55,689 nt of DNA from UBA5266 sp964610025 (lineage in GTDB: Bacteria > Bacteroidota > Bacteroidia > Bacteroidales > WCHB1-69), in contig CAZSTX010000005.1 in assembly GCA_964610025.1 (NCBI GenBank), positions 1 to 55,689 on the forward strand, read 5' to 3'. Below the pieces are notes generated by a model, which did no database searches, was not told the DNA's origin, and saw nothing but the letters and a program-made list of their open reading frames with translations. A program made the position numbers and the translations under genes. Of this stretch, positions 43,760 through 52,034 are shown piece by piece (positions within the stretch are counted from its first letter, which is position 1; the number at the start of each line of letters is the position of its first letter).

Positions 43760-44836
43760 ATGAAACATTTACGATTAGTCATAACAATAATAATAGTAAG
43801 CTGTATGGCAAGTGTTCATACACAAACTATTGATAGTGAAAATAATCAAAGAGGTGCATTTGATGCTCCAGAAGCAATACGTAAGCCTATAGACAGACCT
43901 TACGAAAAAAAATTGCTTAAGGATAACACGCCAGCTCCTTTACAACCTTTAGATGAAGAATATATCCATTACGCTTCCCTATTTTGGCGTGTAATTGATC
44001 TACGAGAAAAAATGAACTTACCACTCTACTTTCCTACTGAGACAAAAGGAAATTGGAAAAGTTTTGCACGTATTATTTGGGAAATAGTCGACTCTAATGA
44101 AAGTAATCCAATGCCTACTCGCATTTACACTACTGAATATTTTGATATACCTTTATCAAACGAAGAGTTTAAAAGCAAGTTTAGCATAGAACCTATCACT
44201 CAATTATTATGGCTAACAGATCCTGAAACAGGAGAACAAGTATTTGACGAAGAAACAGGAGAACCTATATCTACTGGTGATACTACTATTATGCAATTTG
44301 CAGACCCTAAAGACATTATGCAATACGACATGAAAGAATTATACTACGTTGATAATCAAAGGTCAATGTTAGATGTTCGTATTATGGGCATATGCCCGGT
44401 GCTGCAAAAAGGTGCTGCTGACTTCGGATTTGATGACGAAGACGACCAACCTGCTTATGAAGAACCTGCTGATGACGAGTTTGCTTATGATGATTTTGAA
44501 GATGAAGGATCCCCTGAAGAAGAATACCAAGAAGAGGAAGAGTTACCAGAATTAGGTGGAACTAAATTAGCCCCTATTGGATGGTTCTATTATCCAGAGT
44601 TTAGACCTGTTATGGCAGTAAATGAAGTATTTAATCCTCATAACAATGCAAACCGTAGAACTTATGATGATATTTTTCTACAACGACACTTTTCGAGCTT
44701 TATAAGAGCCGAAGAAAATGTATACGATAATCGAGAAATATTCCATTATATACTAAATGGATTAGACCAAATATTAGAAGCAGAAAAGATAAAACATAAA
44801 GTTTTTGCTTTTGAACATGATATGTGGGAATACTAA
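43760..44836 (+). CDS. gldN: T9SS ring protein GldN/PorN
   Basis: The product is 358 residues with a signal peptide (1-22). The GldN features are YASLFWRVIDLREKMNLPLYFPTE, then IWEIVDSNE, and the C-terminal TYDDIFLQRHFSSFI. It binds GldK in the periplasmic ring. Odd feature: an acidic low-complexity insert (about residues 221-265, roughly half Asp/Glu) between two conserved halves, ahead of GWFYYPEFRPVM. A terminator follows the stop by 17 bases, so this is the end of the operon. Confidence 0.93.
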   Translation: MKHLRLVITIIIVSCMASVHTQTIDSENNQRGAFDAPEAIRKPIDRPYEKKLLKDNTPAPLQPLDEEYIHYASLFWRVIDLREKMNLPLYFPTETKGNWKSFARIIWEIVDSNESNPMPTRIYTTEYFDIPLSNEEFKSKFSIEPITQLLWLTDPETGEQVFDEETGEPISTGDTTIMQFADPKDIMQYDMKELYYVDNQRSMLDVRIMGICPVLQKGAADFGFDDEDDQPAYEEPADDEFAYDDFEDEGSPEEEYQEEEELPELGGTKLAPIGWFYYPEFRPVMAVNEVFNPHNNANRRTYDDIFLQRHFSSFIRAEENVYDNREIFHYILNGLDQILEAEKIKHKVFAFEHDMWEY

Positions 44837-44853
44837 AACACTATACATAAAAT

Positions 44854-44884
44854 AAAAAGGCTGCTTTTAAGTAGCCTTTTTTTA
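44854..44884 (+). terminator. intrinsic terminator of the T9SS operon
   Basis: AAAAAGGCTGC, a six-base loop, then GTAGCCTTTTTTTT: a stem with one G-T wobble followed by a T-run, 17 bases after the gldN stop. It separates the operon from recG. Confidence 0.88.
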
Positions 44885-44902
44885 TAATGAAGTTTATAAA
44901 AA

Positions 44903-47014
44903 ATGAATCATTTTTTTAATACTAAAATTACATATCTAAAAAACGTTGGAAGTAAACGTGCTGAAATCTTAAATAAAGAAGTAGCTATCTATACTTTTTA
45001 CGATCTTTTACATTATTACCCATATAAATATATAGATAAATCGAAATTTTATAAAATAAATGAATTACAAGACAATATTAATTCTTATGTACAACTTAAA
45101 GGTAAAATAATTGATATTCAAATAATAGGAGAAAATAGAGCTAAAAGATTAGTTGCAACACTACAAGACAATACAGGATTTATAGATTTGGTCTGGTTTA
45201 ATGGGATTAATTATATTGAGAAAAAAATTATCAAACAAAAAGAATATATTGTATTTGGAAAACCAAGCATGTTTGCCAAAGCATTTAATATGATGCATCC
45301 TGAAATTACTATTGCCGACCAAGAAGAAAATGCCCAAACAATACCAATTCCTTTTCAGCCTTTTTATAACACATCAGATGCTATGAAACGCTGCGGATTG
45401 GATAGTAAAGGAATAAGCAAACTGTTGTATCAACTACTCATCTCTTACCATCACGAAATTGAAGAAAATCTCCCTGACTATCTTATTGCAAAATTAAAAT
45501 TTTTAGATAAAAAAAATGCACTTTTTAATATTCATTTTCCACGAAATCAAAAATTATTAAAATTAGCACAAGAACGTCTGAAATTTGAAGAAATATTTTT
45601 CACTCAGCTTCATCTAATACAAAACAAATTAATTCGCTCAACAAAAAGTAAAGGATTTTTATTATCTAAAATAGGAAAATACTTTAATAATTTATATTTC
45701 AACAATTTACCTTTTGAATTAACTAATGCTCAAAAAAAAGTAATAAAAGAAATACATTCTGACTTTATTTCAGGAAAACAAATGAATCGTTTACTTCAAG
45801 GAGATGTAGGAAGCGGAAAAACTATTACTTCTTTACTAGTCATGATGATTGCTATTGACAATGGCTATCAATGTTGCCTAATGGCACCTACTGAAATATT
45901 GGCTATACAACACTATAATAGTATTAGTAAATTTCTTAAAAACATTAACTTGCAAGTAGAGCTATTAACTGGTAGCACAAAAACGGCAAAACGAAAACAA
46001 CTATTGGAAGACACAAAAAACGGCAAAACTTCCATATTAATAGGAACACATACACTTATCGAAAACAGTGTTATATTCAATAAATTAGGATTAATCATTA
46101 TCGATGAACAGCATCGATTCGGAGTGGAACAAAGAGCTAAGTTATGGGCTAAAAACACAATGCCACCTCATGTATTAGTTATGACTGCCACTCCTATTCC
46201 TAGAACTTTAGCAATGACAGTATATGGAGATTTAGACATTTCTATTATTGACGAATTACCGCAAGGAAGAAAATCTACCATCACCTACCATTACACTCAA
46301 AAAAATCGCAATAAACTTATTGACTTTTTAAAAAAACAAATACATAATGGCAGACAAATATTTGTTGTATTTCCTCTAATTGAAGAATCAGAAAACCTTG
46401 ATTTAGAAAATCTAATGGAAGGATACGAAATTTTCAAAAACTATTTTCCTCTCCCTCATTACAAAGTAAGTATTATTCATGGTAAAATGACTATTGCTGA
46501 AAAAGAAGAAATAATGCAAAGTTTCATACAAAAAACAACAGATATATTATTAGCTACAACAGTAATAGAAGTAGGTGTTGACATCCCTAATGCTACGGTT
46601 ATGCTCATTGAAAATGCAGAACGATTTGGATTAGCACAACTACATCAACTCAGGGGAAGAGTTGGAAGAGGTGCCAATCAATCTTATTGTATTTTATTAA
46701 CAGGAAATCAATTGTCTAACGAAAGTAAAAAACGTATTCAAGCCATGTTAGAAACAAATGATGGTTTTGAAATTGCCAATTTTGATTTAAAATTGAGAGG
46801 TCCTGGCGACTTATCTGGTACAAAACAAAGTGGTATTATTGAATTTAAACTACTCGATATTATCAAAGACGAACAGCTTATTATTTATACAAGAAATTTA
46901 GCCACTGATATACTAAAAGAAGACCCTTTATTAGACAAACAAGAACATTATTATTTAAAAAAACAACTCCATTTTATTTTCAATAGAACCAATAATTATT
47001 ATCAAATTAGCTAA
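44903..47014 (+). CDS. recG: ATP-dependent DNA helicase RecG
   Basis: RecG remodels stalled replication forks and Holliday junctions. The 703-residue protein has an N-terminal wedge/OB domain (about 1-215), Walker A GDVGSGKT, the DEQH box IIDEQHRFGVEQR, the TATPIPRTLAM motif, and helicase motifs TTVIEVGVDIPNA and QLRGRVGRG, plus the C-terminal RecG TRG region. Full length. It starts 19 bases after the terminator with no clear -7 box, so partial read-through may matter. dus follows two bases later. Confidence 0.96.
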   Translation: MNHFFNTKITYLKNVGSKRAEILNKEVAIYTFYDLLHYYPYKYIDKSKFYKINELQDNINSYVQLKGKIIDIQIIGENRAKRLVATLQDNTGFIDLVWFNGINYIEKKIIKQKEYIVFGKPSMFAKAFNMMHPEITIADQEENAQTIPIPFQPFYNTSDAMKRCGLDSKGISKLLYQLLISYHHEIEENLPDYLIAKLKFLDKKNALFNIHFPRNQKLLKLAQERLKFEEIFFTQLHLIQNKLIRSTKSKGFLLSKIGKYFNNLYFNNLPFELTNAQKKVIKEIHSDFISGKQMNRLLQGDVGSGKTITSLLVMMIAIDNGYQCCLMAPTEILAIQHYNSISKFLKNINLQVELLTGSTKTAKRKQLLEDTKNGKTSILIGTHTLIENSVIFNKLGLIIIDEQHRFGVEQRAKLWAKNTMPPHVLVMTATPIPRTLAMTVYGDLDISIIDELPQGRKSTITYHYTQKNRNKLIDFLKKQIHNGRQIFVVFPLIEESENLDLENLMEGYEIFKNYFPLPHYKVSIIHGKMTIAEKEEIMQSFIQKTTDILLATTVIEVGVDIPNATVMLIENAERFGLAQLHQLRGRVGRGANQSYCILLTGNQLSNESKKRIQAMLETNDGFEIANFDLKLRGPGDLSGTKQSGIIEFKLLDIIKDEQLIIYTRNLATDILKEDPLLDKQEHYYLKKQLHFIFNRTNNYYQIS

Positions 47015-47016
47015 AT

Positions 47017-47997
47017 ATGAATTATTTAAATAATATCTTTTTAAATAAAACACAATTACTATTAGCACCTATGGACGATATTACAGATCTATCATTCAGA
47101 AGTATTTGTAAAGAGTTAGGTGCCGATATTACCATAAGCGAATTTGTAGCATCTGATGCATTGATTCATAATATTGAAAAGACAAAACGGAAAATGCTTT
47201 TTTCTTCTGATGAACATCCTTTTGGTATTCAATTATTTGGAAATAATAAAATTACAATGCGAGAAGCTGCTATCATCATAGCAACTTACCAACCTGATTT
47301 TATAGATATCAATTGGGGATGCCCAGCTAAAAAAGTAGCAGGAAAAGGCTCTGGTTCAGGAATGTTACAGAACATACCCTTGTTATTAGAAATTACCGAA
47401 GAAATTGTAAAATCAGTACAATTACCCGTTACAGTAAAAACTCGTCTTGGCTATAATGACAACACTAAGGGCATTATAGATTTAAGCGAACAGCTGCAAG
47501 ATATAGGCGTTAAAGCTATCAGCATACACGGTCGTACAAAAACACAAATGTTTAAAGGAGAAGCCGATTGGTCTTTAATAGGAGCAGTAAAAGCCCACCA
47601 TAGAATTAAAATACCTATAATTGGGAATGGCGATATTACATCTGCCGAAGAAGCCTTAAAAATGGTACAAACACATTGTGTTGATGGCATTATGATAGGA
47701 AGAGCAGCTATTGGAAATCCATGGATATTTAAACAATGTAAAGCATTATTCAATAATAATACTATTATCGATGAGCCTTCTATTAAAGAACGTGTAACTA
47801 TATGTAAAAAACATTTATTATTATCTATTGAAAATAAAGGCGAACACAGAGGTATACGAGAAATAAGAAAGCATTATAAAAATTATTTTAAAGGAATTAA
47901 TAATTTTAAAGCATATAGAATTAAACTTTTAACTTTAATAAATGTTAAAGATATATTAGAATTATTAGATGAAATTAATTATAAATTTTCTTTATGA
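47017..47997 (+). CDS. tRNA-dihydrouridine synthase (DusB-like)
   Basis: This is a flavin enzyme of 326 residues reducing uridines in the tRNA D-loop. The TIM-barrel begins LLAPMDDITDLSFRSIC, followed by the catalytic-cysteine motif WGCPAKKVAGKGSGSGML, VKTRLGYND, ISIHGRTKTQMFKG, and the FMN phosphate-binding GNGDITSAEE / DGIMIGRAAIGNPWIF. This resembles DusB most, though position specificity cannot be proven. The stop overlaps the start of the next gene (ATGA). Confidence 0.93.
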   Translation: MNYLNNIFLNKTQLLLAPMDDITDLSFRSICKELGADITISEFVASDALIHNIEKTKRKMLFSSDEHPFGIQLFGNNKITMREAAIIIATYQPDFIDINWGCPAKKVAGKGSGSGMLQNIPLLLEITEEIVKSVQLPVTVKTRLGYNDNTKGIIDLSEQLQDIGVKAISIHGRTKTQMFKGEADWSLIGAVKAHHRIKIPIIGNGDITSAEEALKMVQTHCVDGIMIGRAAIGNPWIFKQCKALFNNNTIIDEPSIKERVTICKKHLLLSIENKGEHRGIREIRKHYKNYFKGINNFKAYRIKLLTLINVKDILELLDEINYKFSL

Positions 47998-48824
47998 ACG
48001 AAAATCAGACAATACAGATTGATGTAGATAAAATTATTTATAATAAGAATAAAACTTTATACCGGCTACTTCCAAAGTTTTTTATTCGCTACCTTAACCG
48101 TATATTACATACAGAAGAAATCAATACTATTTTAAATAATGTAAAAGGCATTAATGGAATAAATTTCGCAAATAAAATAATTACCGATTTCAATGTCTCC
48201 TATTCTATTATTAATGAAGAAAACATTCCAAAAAACAGCAATCATATCATCGTTTCCAATCATCCTTTAGGCGGTTTTGATGGGTTAATATTAATAGACG
48301 TATTTTCTAAATACAAAGAAAAAGTAAAAGTTACACTCAACGACTTACTATTAAACGTACCCAATCTTGTTGACCTTGCTGTTCCTATCAATAAAACAGG
48401 AAAAAATACAACAGAATTAGCTAGAGCTTTAAACAAAGCATTTGAAGAAGACAATATGATAGTTTTTTTTCCAGCAGGCATATGTTCTCGAAAAATTAAA
48501 GGAAAAATTGTAGATTTAGAATGGAAAAAAACATTTGTATCCAAAGCAAAAGAATACAAAAGAGATATACTACCTATTTATTTTGAAGGAAAAAATACAA
48601 ATTTCTTTTATAATTTAGCTAATATAAGAAAAAGAATAAAACTAAAAGCAAATATCGAAATGCTATATCTCCCCGATGAATTATTTAAACAAAAAAATAA
48701 AAAATTTAAAATCATCATAGGAGAAACTATATCTTACAAAACTTTTACAAATGAAAAAACAGATTATGCATATGCTAATGAAATAAAAAAGAAAGTTTAT
48801 CAATTAAAAAGTAATTTATATTGA
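47994..48824 (+). CDS. PlsC-type acyltransferase, probable lyso-aminolipid O-acyltransferase
   Basis: The product is a 276-residue lysophospholipid acyltransferase-like protein. The catalytic motif reads NHPLGGFDG, with five residues between His and Asp instead of the usual four; I recall this form in Bacteroidota enzymes of the glycine/ornithine lipid pathway. Other PlsC features are the FFPAGICSRK (FPEG-equivalent) and PIYFEG. Together with the GNAT protein 38 bases downstream it resembles the GlsA-GlsB pair of Bacteroides that makes glycine lipids. It would add the second acyl chain. Confidence 0.8.
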   Translation: MNENQTIQIDVDKIIYNKNKTLYRLLPKFFIRYLNRILHTEEINTILNNVKGINGINFANKIITDFNVSYSIINEENIPKNSNHIIVSNHPLGGFDGLILIDVFSKYKEKVKVTLNDLLLNVPNLVDLAVPINKTGKNTTELARALNKAFEEDNMIVFFPAGICSRKIKGKIVDLEWKKTFVSKAKEYKRDILPIYFEGKNTNFFYNLANIRKRIKLKANIEMLYLPDELFKQKNKKFKIIIGETISYKTFTNEKTDYAYANEIKKKVYQLKSNLY

Positions 48825-48862
48825 TTTTTTTTATAATATTGTAAAAATATATTTTATAAAAG

Positions 48863-49831
48863 GTGAAAAAAATTGCAAAGAGGGTATTAAGAAGATTGAT
48901 TAAATCAGAACTCACTGATGATAAATTAATTTGTCAAACTAATTATGGAGAAAATTTAATTTATTCTATTAATTATTACAATGCTCCTAATACGTTAATT
49001 GAATTAGGCAGACTAAGAGAAATTGCTTTCAGAGATGCTGGCGGAGGAACTGGGAAACCTATCGATTTAGATGAATTTGATACTATGAACCCACCTTTTC
49101 AACAATTGGTTGTTTGGGACCCAAAAGAAAAAGAAATCCTTAGCAGTTATCGTTATCTTTTAGGAAAAGACATGAAAATAGATAAAAATGGAATGCATAG
49201 TCCAACAGCTAAACTATTTCAATTTTCTGATAATTTCATTAAAAACTATTTACCTTACTCTATTGAATTAGGGCGTTCTTTTGTACAGCCTCAATATCAA
49301 GTTGCTAACTCTCGAAAAGGACTGTTTGCCCTCGATAATGTTTGGGATGGATTAGGAATGCTTATCTATGACAACCCTAACATTAAATATATTTATGGAA
49401 AAATGACCATGTATAAAAATTATAATTCTTTAGCAAGAGATTTAATTTTATTTTTCTTAAATAAGCATTTTACCAAAGAAGAACCTCTAATGAAAGCCTA
49501 CAAACCACTCCCCTATTACCATGAACAAAGCATGTTAGCTACTTTACTGCCAAACGAAAATTTTAAAGATGACTACAAATCTCTTGTACAAGAAATTAGC
49601 AAATTAGACTGTAAAATTCCTCCTTTAATAAACATTTACATGAGAGTTGCCTCCACTATGCAATGCTTTGGGACATCTGATAACGATGAGTTTGGCGAAA
49701 CAGAAGAAACTGTTATCTTAGTTAAAATAGACGACATATACGAAGACAAAAAAGCACGATATATAAACCCAAAAACCATAAAAAGTTTCAATGATTATAA
49801 AAACCTCATCTTTCGCAAAAAGCAGTCCTAA
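48863..49831 (+). CDS. GNAT-type N-acyltransferase, probable aminolipid N-acyltransferase
   Basis: The product is a 322-residue protein with a GTG start (48863), since no ATG precedes the conserved region. It belongs to the family that acylates the amino group of ornithine or glycine (OlsB/GlsB type): TLIELGRLREIAFRDAGGGTG, LVVWDPKEKEILSSYRYLLGKD, IELGRSFVQPQYQ and LDNVWDGLGMLIYDNPNIKYIYG. With the acyltransferase upstream it should make a phosphorus-free aminolipid. Its last 41 bases overlap engB in another frame. Confidence 0.8.
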   Translation: MKKIAKRVLRRLIKSELTDDKLICQTNYGENLIYSINYYNAPNTLIELGRLREIAFRDAGGGTGKPIDLDEFDTMNPPFQQLVVWDPKEKEILSSYRYLLGKDMKIDKNGMHSPTAKLFQFSDNFIKNYLPYSIELGRSFVQPQYQVANSRKGLFALDNVWDGLGMLIYDNPNIKYIYGKMTMYKNYNSLARDLILFFLNKHFTKEEPLMKAYKPLPYYHEQSMLATLLPNENFKDDYKSLVQEISKLDCKIPPLINIYMRVASTMQCFGTSDNDEFGETEETVILVKIDDIYEDKKARYINPKTIKSFNDYKNLIFRKKQS

Positions 49832-50393
49832 TTGGGAAACATGTCCTGAAACTAACTTGCCAGAATTTGCCTTTATTGGGCGTTCTAATGTAGGAAAGTC
49901 TTCATTTATCAACATGTTAACAAATCAACAAAAATTAGCTAAAATTTCTTCTACCCCTGGTAAAACTAAACTTATTAATCATTTTTTAATCAATAATGAA
50001 TGGTATTTAGTCGATTTACCCGGATATGGTTATGCTCGTATATCAAAACAATTACGCATCAACTGGGAAAAAATGATTTTAGATTATATAAATTATCGTC
50101 AAAACCTATATTATCTCTGTGTCTTAATTGATATTAGACTATTACCGCAAAAAATCGATCTTTCTTTTATCGAAATGTTGGGCAAACAACAAATTCCATT
50201 TTTACTTATTTTTACAAAATCAGATAAACAAAGTCAAACAAAAACATCAAAAAATCTCCAAGCATTTCTTGATACTATTTCAATAACATGGGAATCACTA
50301 CCCCCATATTTTGTTACTTCTTCTTTAACAGGAAAAGGAAAAGAAGAATTTTTAGCTTTTATTGATAAAACAATAAAAGAAACAAAAAAATAA
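49791..50393 (+). CDS. engB: ribosome biogenesis GTPase EngB (YihA/YsxC)
   Basis: EngB is a GTPase for 50S subunit assembly, 200 residues. G1 GRSNVGKSS, G3 DLPGYGYA, G4 FTKSDK and G5 TSSLTGKG are all present, and LPEFAFIGRS is the normal family lead-in. The ATG at 49791 lies inside the upstream gene, giving a 41-base overlap; starting any later would remove conserved N-terminal residues, so the overlap looks real. Confidence 0.95.
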   Translation: MIIKTSSFAKSSPNWETCPETNLPEFAFIGRSNVGKSSFINMLTNQQKLAKISSTPGKTKLINHFLINNEWYLVDLPGYGYARISKQLRINWEKMILDYINYRQNLYYLCVLIDIRLLPQKIDLSFIEMLGKQQIPFLLIFTKSDKQSQTKTSKNLQAFLDTISITWESLPPYFVTSSLTGKGKEEFLAFIDKTIKETKK

Positions 50394-50428
50394 TGATAAT
50401 TTTTCGACAATAGAATCAAAAAAAATTA

Positions 50429-50436
50429 TATCTTTG
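50429..50436 (+). promoter_or_regulatory. promoter of rplY
   Basis: TATCTTTG followed by C, a full TAnnTTTG match, lies 49 bases before the ATG at 50486. Confidence 0.6.
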
Positions 50437-50485
50437 CACACTTTTTAAAATTAAACTAATTTATTTATTTTTAAACTTATAAGAA

Positions 50486-51106
50486 ATGAAATCAGTATCT
50501 ATTAGCGGCTCTTTAAGAAAGAGCGTAGGGAAAAAAGATGCAAAAGCACAACGAAGACAAGGAATAGTTCCTTCGGTAATTTATGGACAAAACCAACAAC
50601 TACATCTATTAATTGAAGAAAAAGCATTAAATAAACTCATTTATTCTCCTGAAGTTAGGTATGTAGAACTAAGTATTAATGAAAAAACACACAAAGCTAT
50701 ATTACAAGAATCACAATTTCATCCAGTAACAGGAAAATTGCTTCATGTAGATTTTTTAGAAATAACAGACGATAAACCTTTCACTATAGAAATTCCTCTT
50801 TTAACTCAAGGAACTTCACCAGGAATATTACAAGGAGGTAAATTATCTAAAAAAGTTAGAAAAATTAAAGTAAAAGGTCTTTTAAATGACATTCCAGAAA
50901 ATATAAAATTAGATATTAGCAAATTAAACATACTTGATAACATTACAGTAGAAGAATTACATTTTGATAATTTTGAAATTATTGAAAATCCTCAAAAAGT
51001 ATTAGTATCTATATTAAGTGCACGTAATATTATAGAAGAGACTGAAGAAGAAGCAGAAACAACAGAAGAAAACACTGCTACAAGTAAAGAAGAAAGCGAT
51101 AAATAA
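50486..51106 (+). CDS. rplY: 50S ribosomal protein L25 (Ctc form)
   Basis: L25 binds 5S rRNA. The 206-residue protein is the long two-domain Ctc form: an N-terminal 5S-binding domain (GKKDAKAQRRQGIVPSVIYG, then FHPVTGKLLHVDFLEI) and the C-terminal TL5-like beta domain (about 95-185), ending in an acidic Glu/Thr-rich tail. Own promoter and own terminator, so it is monocistronic. In most bacteria pth follows; here it does not. Confidence 0.95.
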   Translation: MKSVSISGSLRKSVGKKDAKAQRRQGIVPSVIYGQNQQLHLLIEEKALNKLIYSPEVRYVELSINEKTHKAILQESQFHPVTGKLLHVDFLEITDDKPFTIEIPLLTQGTSPGILQGGKLSKKVRKIKVKGLLNDIPENIKLDISKLNILDNITVEELHFDNFEIIENPQKVLVSILSARNIIEETEEEAETTEENTATSKEESDK

Positions 51107-51141
51107 TTATATATCTAATTCTAAATCAATTTATAATAAAT

Positions 51142-51174
51142 AAAAAAAAGAGGTTTAAAAAACCTCTTTTTTTT
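51142..51174. terminator. bidirectional terminator between rplY and panB
   Basis: Eight A residues, GAGGTTT, a short A loop, AAACCTC and eight T residues form a symmetrical hairpin that ends rplY on the plus strand and panB on the minus strand. Confidence 0.9.
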
Positions 51175-51175
51175 A

Positions 51176-51994
51176 TTAGTATTGTTCACTATCATTAGGG
51201 AAAGAAACTGTTTTAACATCACTGATGTATTTCTTTAAAGCAGTGGTTATTTCAAAAGTTAAATTATGGTAGCGACGTAAAAAACGAGGAGAAAATTGCT
51301 GAGTAATCCCAAGCATATCATGTAAAACAAGCACTTGCCCATCAACATTATGCCCTGCTCCAATACCTATAATAGGTATTTTTAAAGCCTCTGTTACCTT
51401 AGTAGCTAAAACAGCAGGTATTTTTTCAAGTACTATACTAAAACATCCCGTTTTTTCTAATAATAAAGCATCTTCCATTAAACGATTAGCTTCCTCTTCT
51501 TCAATAGCACGAACAACATAAGTTCCAAACTTATTAATAGATTGAGGAGTGAGACCAAGATGTCCCATTACAGGAATACCAGCAGTAAGAATACGGTCTA
51601 CACTTTCAATAATTTCCTTTCCACCTTCCAACTTAATAGCATCGGCACCTGATTCTTTCATGATACGAATAGCAGATGCCAAAGCCTCTTTAGAATTACC
51701 TTGATAAGTTCCAAAAGGCATATCTACAATTACTAAAGCACGTTCAACAGCCTTTACTACCGATGATGCATGATAAATCATTTGGTCTAAAGTAATAGGC
51801 AGTGTTGTTTTATGTCCTGCCATAACATTTGCTGCAGAATCTCCAACTAAAATCACTTCTATTCCAGCTATTTCTAATAAACGAGCCATCGAATAATCAT
51901 ATGCCGTAAGCATGGCTATTTTTTCATGATTATTTTTCATTCTTTGTAAAATGTGTGTAGTGATTTTTCCAGCTGTTTGTGAAATACTTGACAT
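51176..51994 (-). CDS. panB: 3-methyl-2-oxobutanoate hydroxymethyltransferase
   Basis: PanB makes ketopantoate, the first committed step of pantothenate/CoA synthesis. The 272-residue protein has MLTAYDYSMARLLE, the metal-binding VGDSAANVMAGH, DMPFGTYQ, KLEGG, MGHLGLTPQS and the catalytic glutamate in VLEKIP. GIGAGHNVDGQVLV and DMLGI are near the end. Complete. The mutase gene lies 40 bases upstream on the same strand, so the two may be co-transcribed. Confidence 0.96.
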   Translation of the reverse strand: MSSISQTAGKITTHILQRMKNNHEKIAMLTAYDYSMARLLEIAGIEVILVGDSAANVMAGHKTTLPITLDQMIYHASSVVKAVERALVIVDMPFGTYQGNSKEALASAIRIMKESGADAIKLEGGKEIIESVDRILTAGIPVMGHLGLTPQSINKFGTYVVRAIEEEEANRLMEDALLLEKTGCFSIVLEKIPAVLATKVTEALKIPIIGIGAGHNVDGQVLVLHDMLGITQQFSPRFLRRYHNLTFEITTALKKYISDVKTVSFPNDSEQY

Positions 51995-52034
51995 AATTAT
52001 AAACTATTTAACTGTTATATTTTTAAATAAATAA

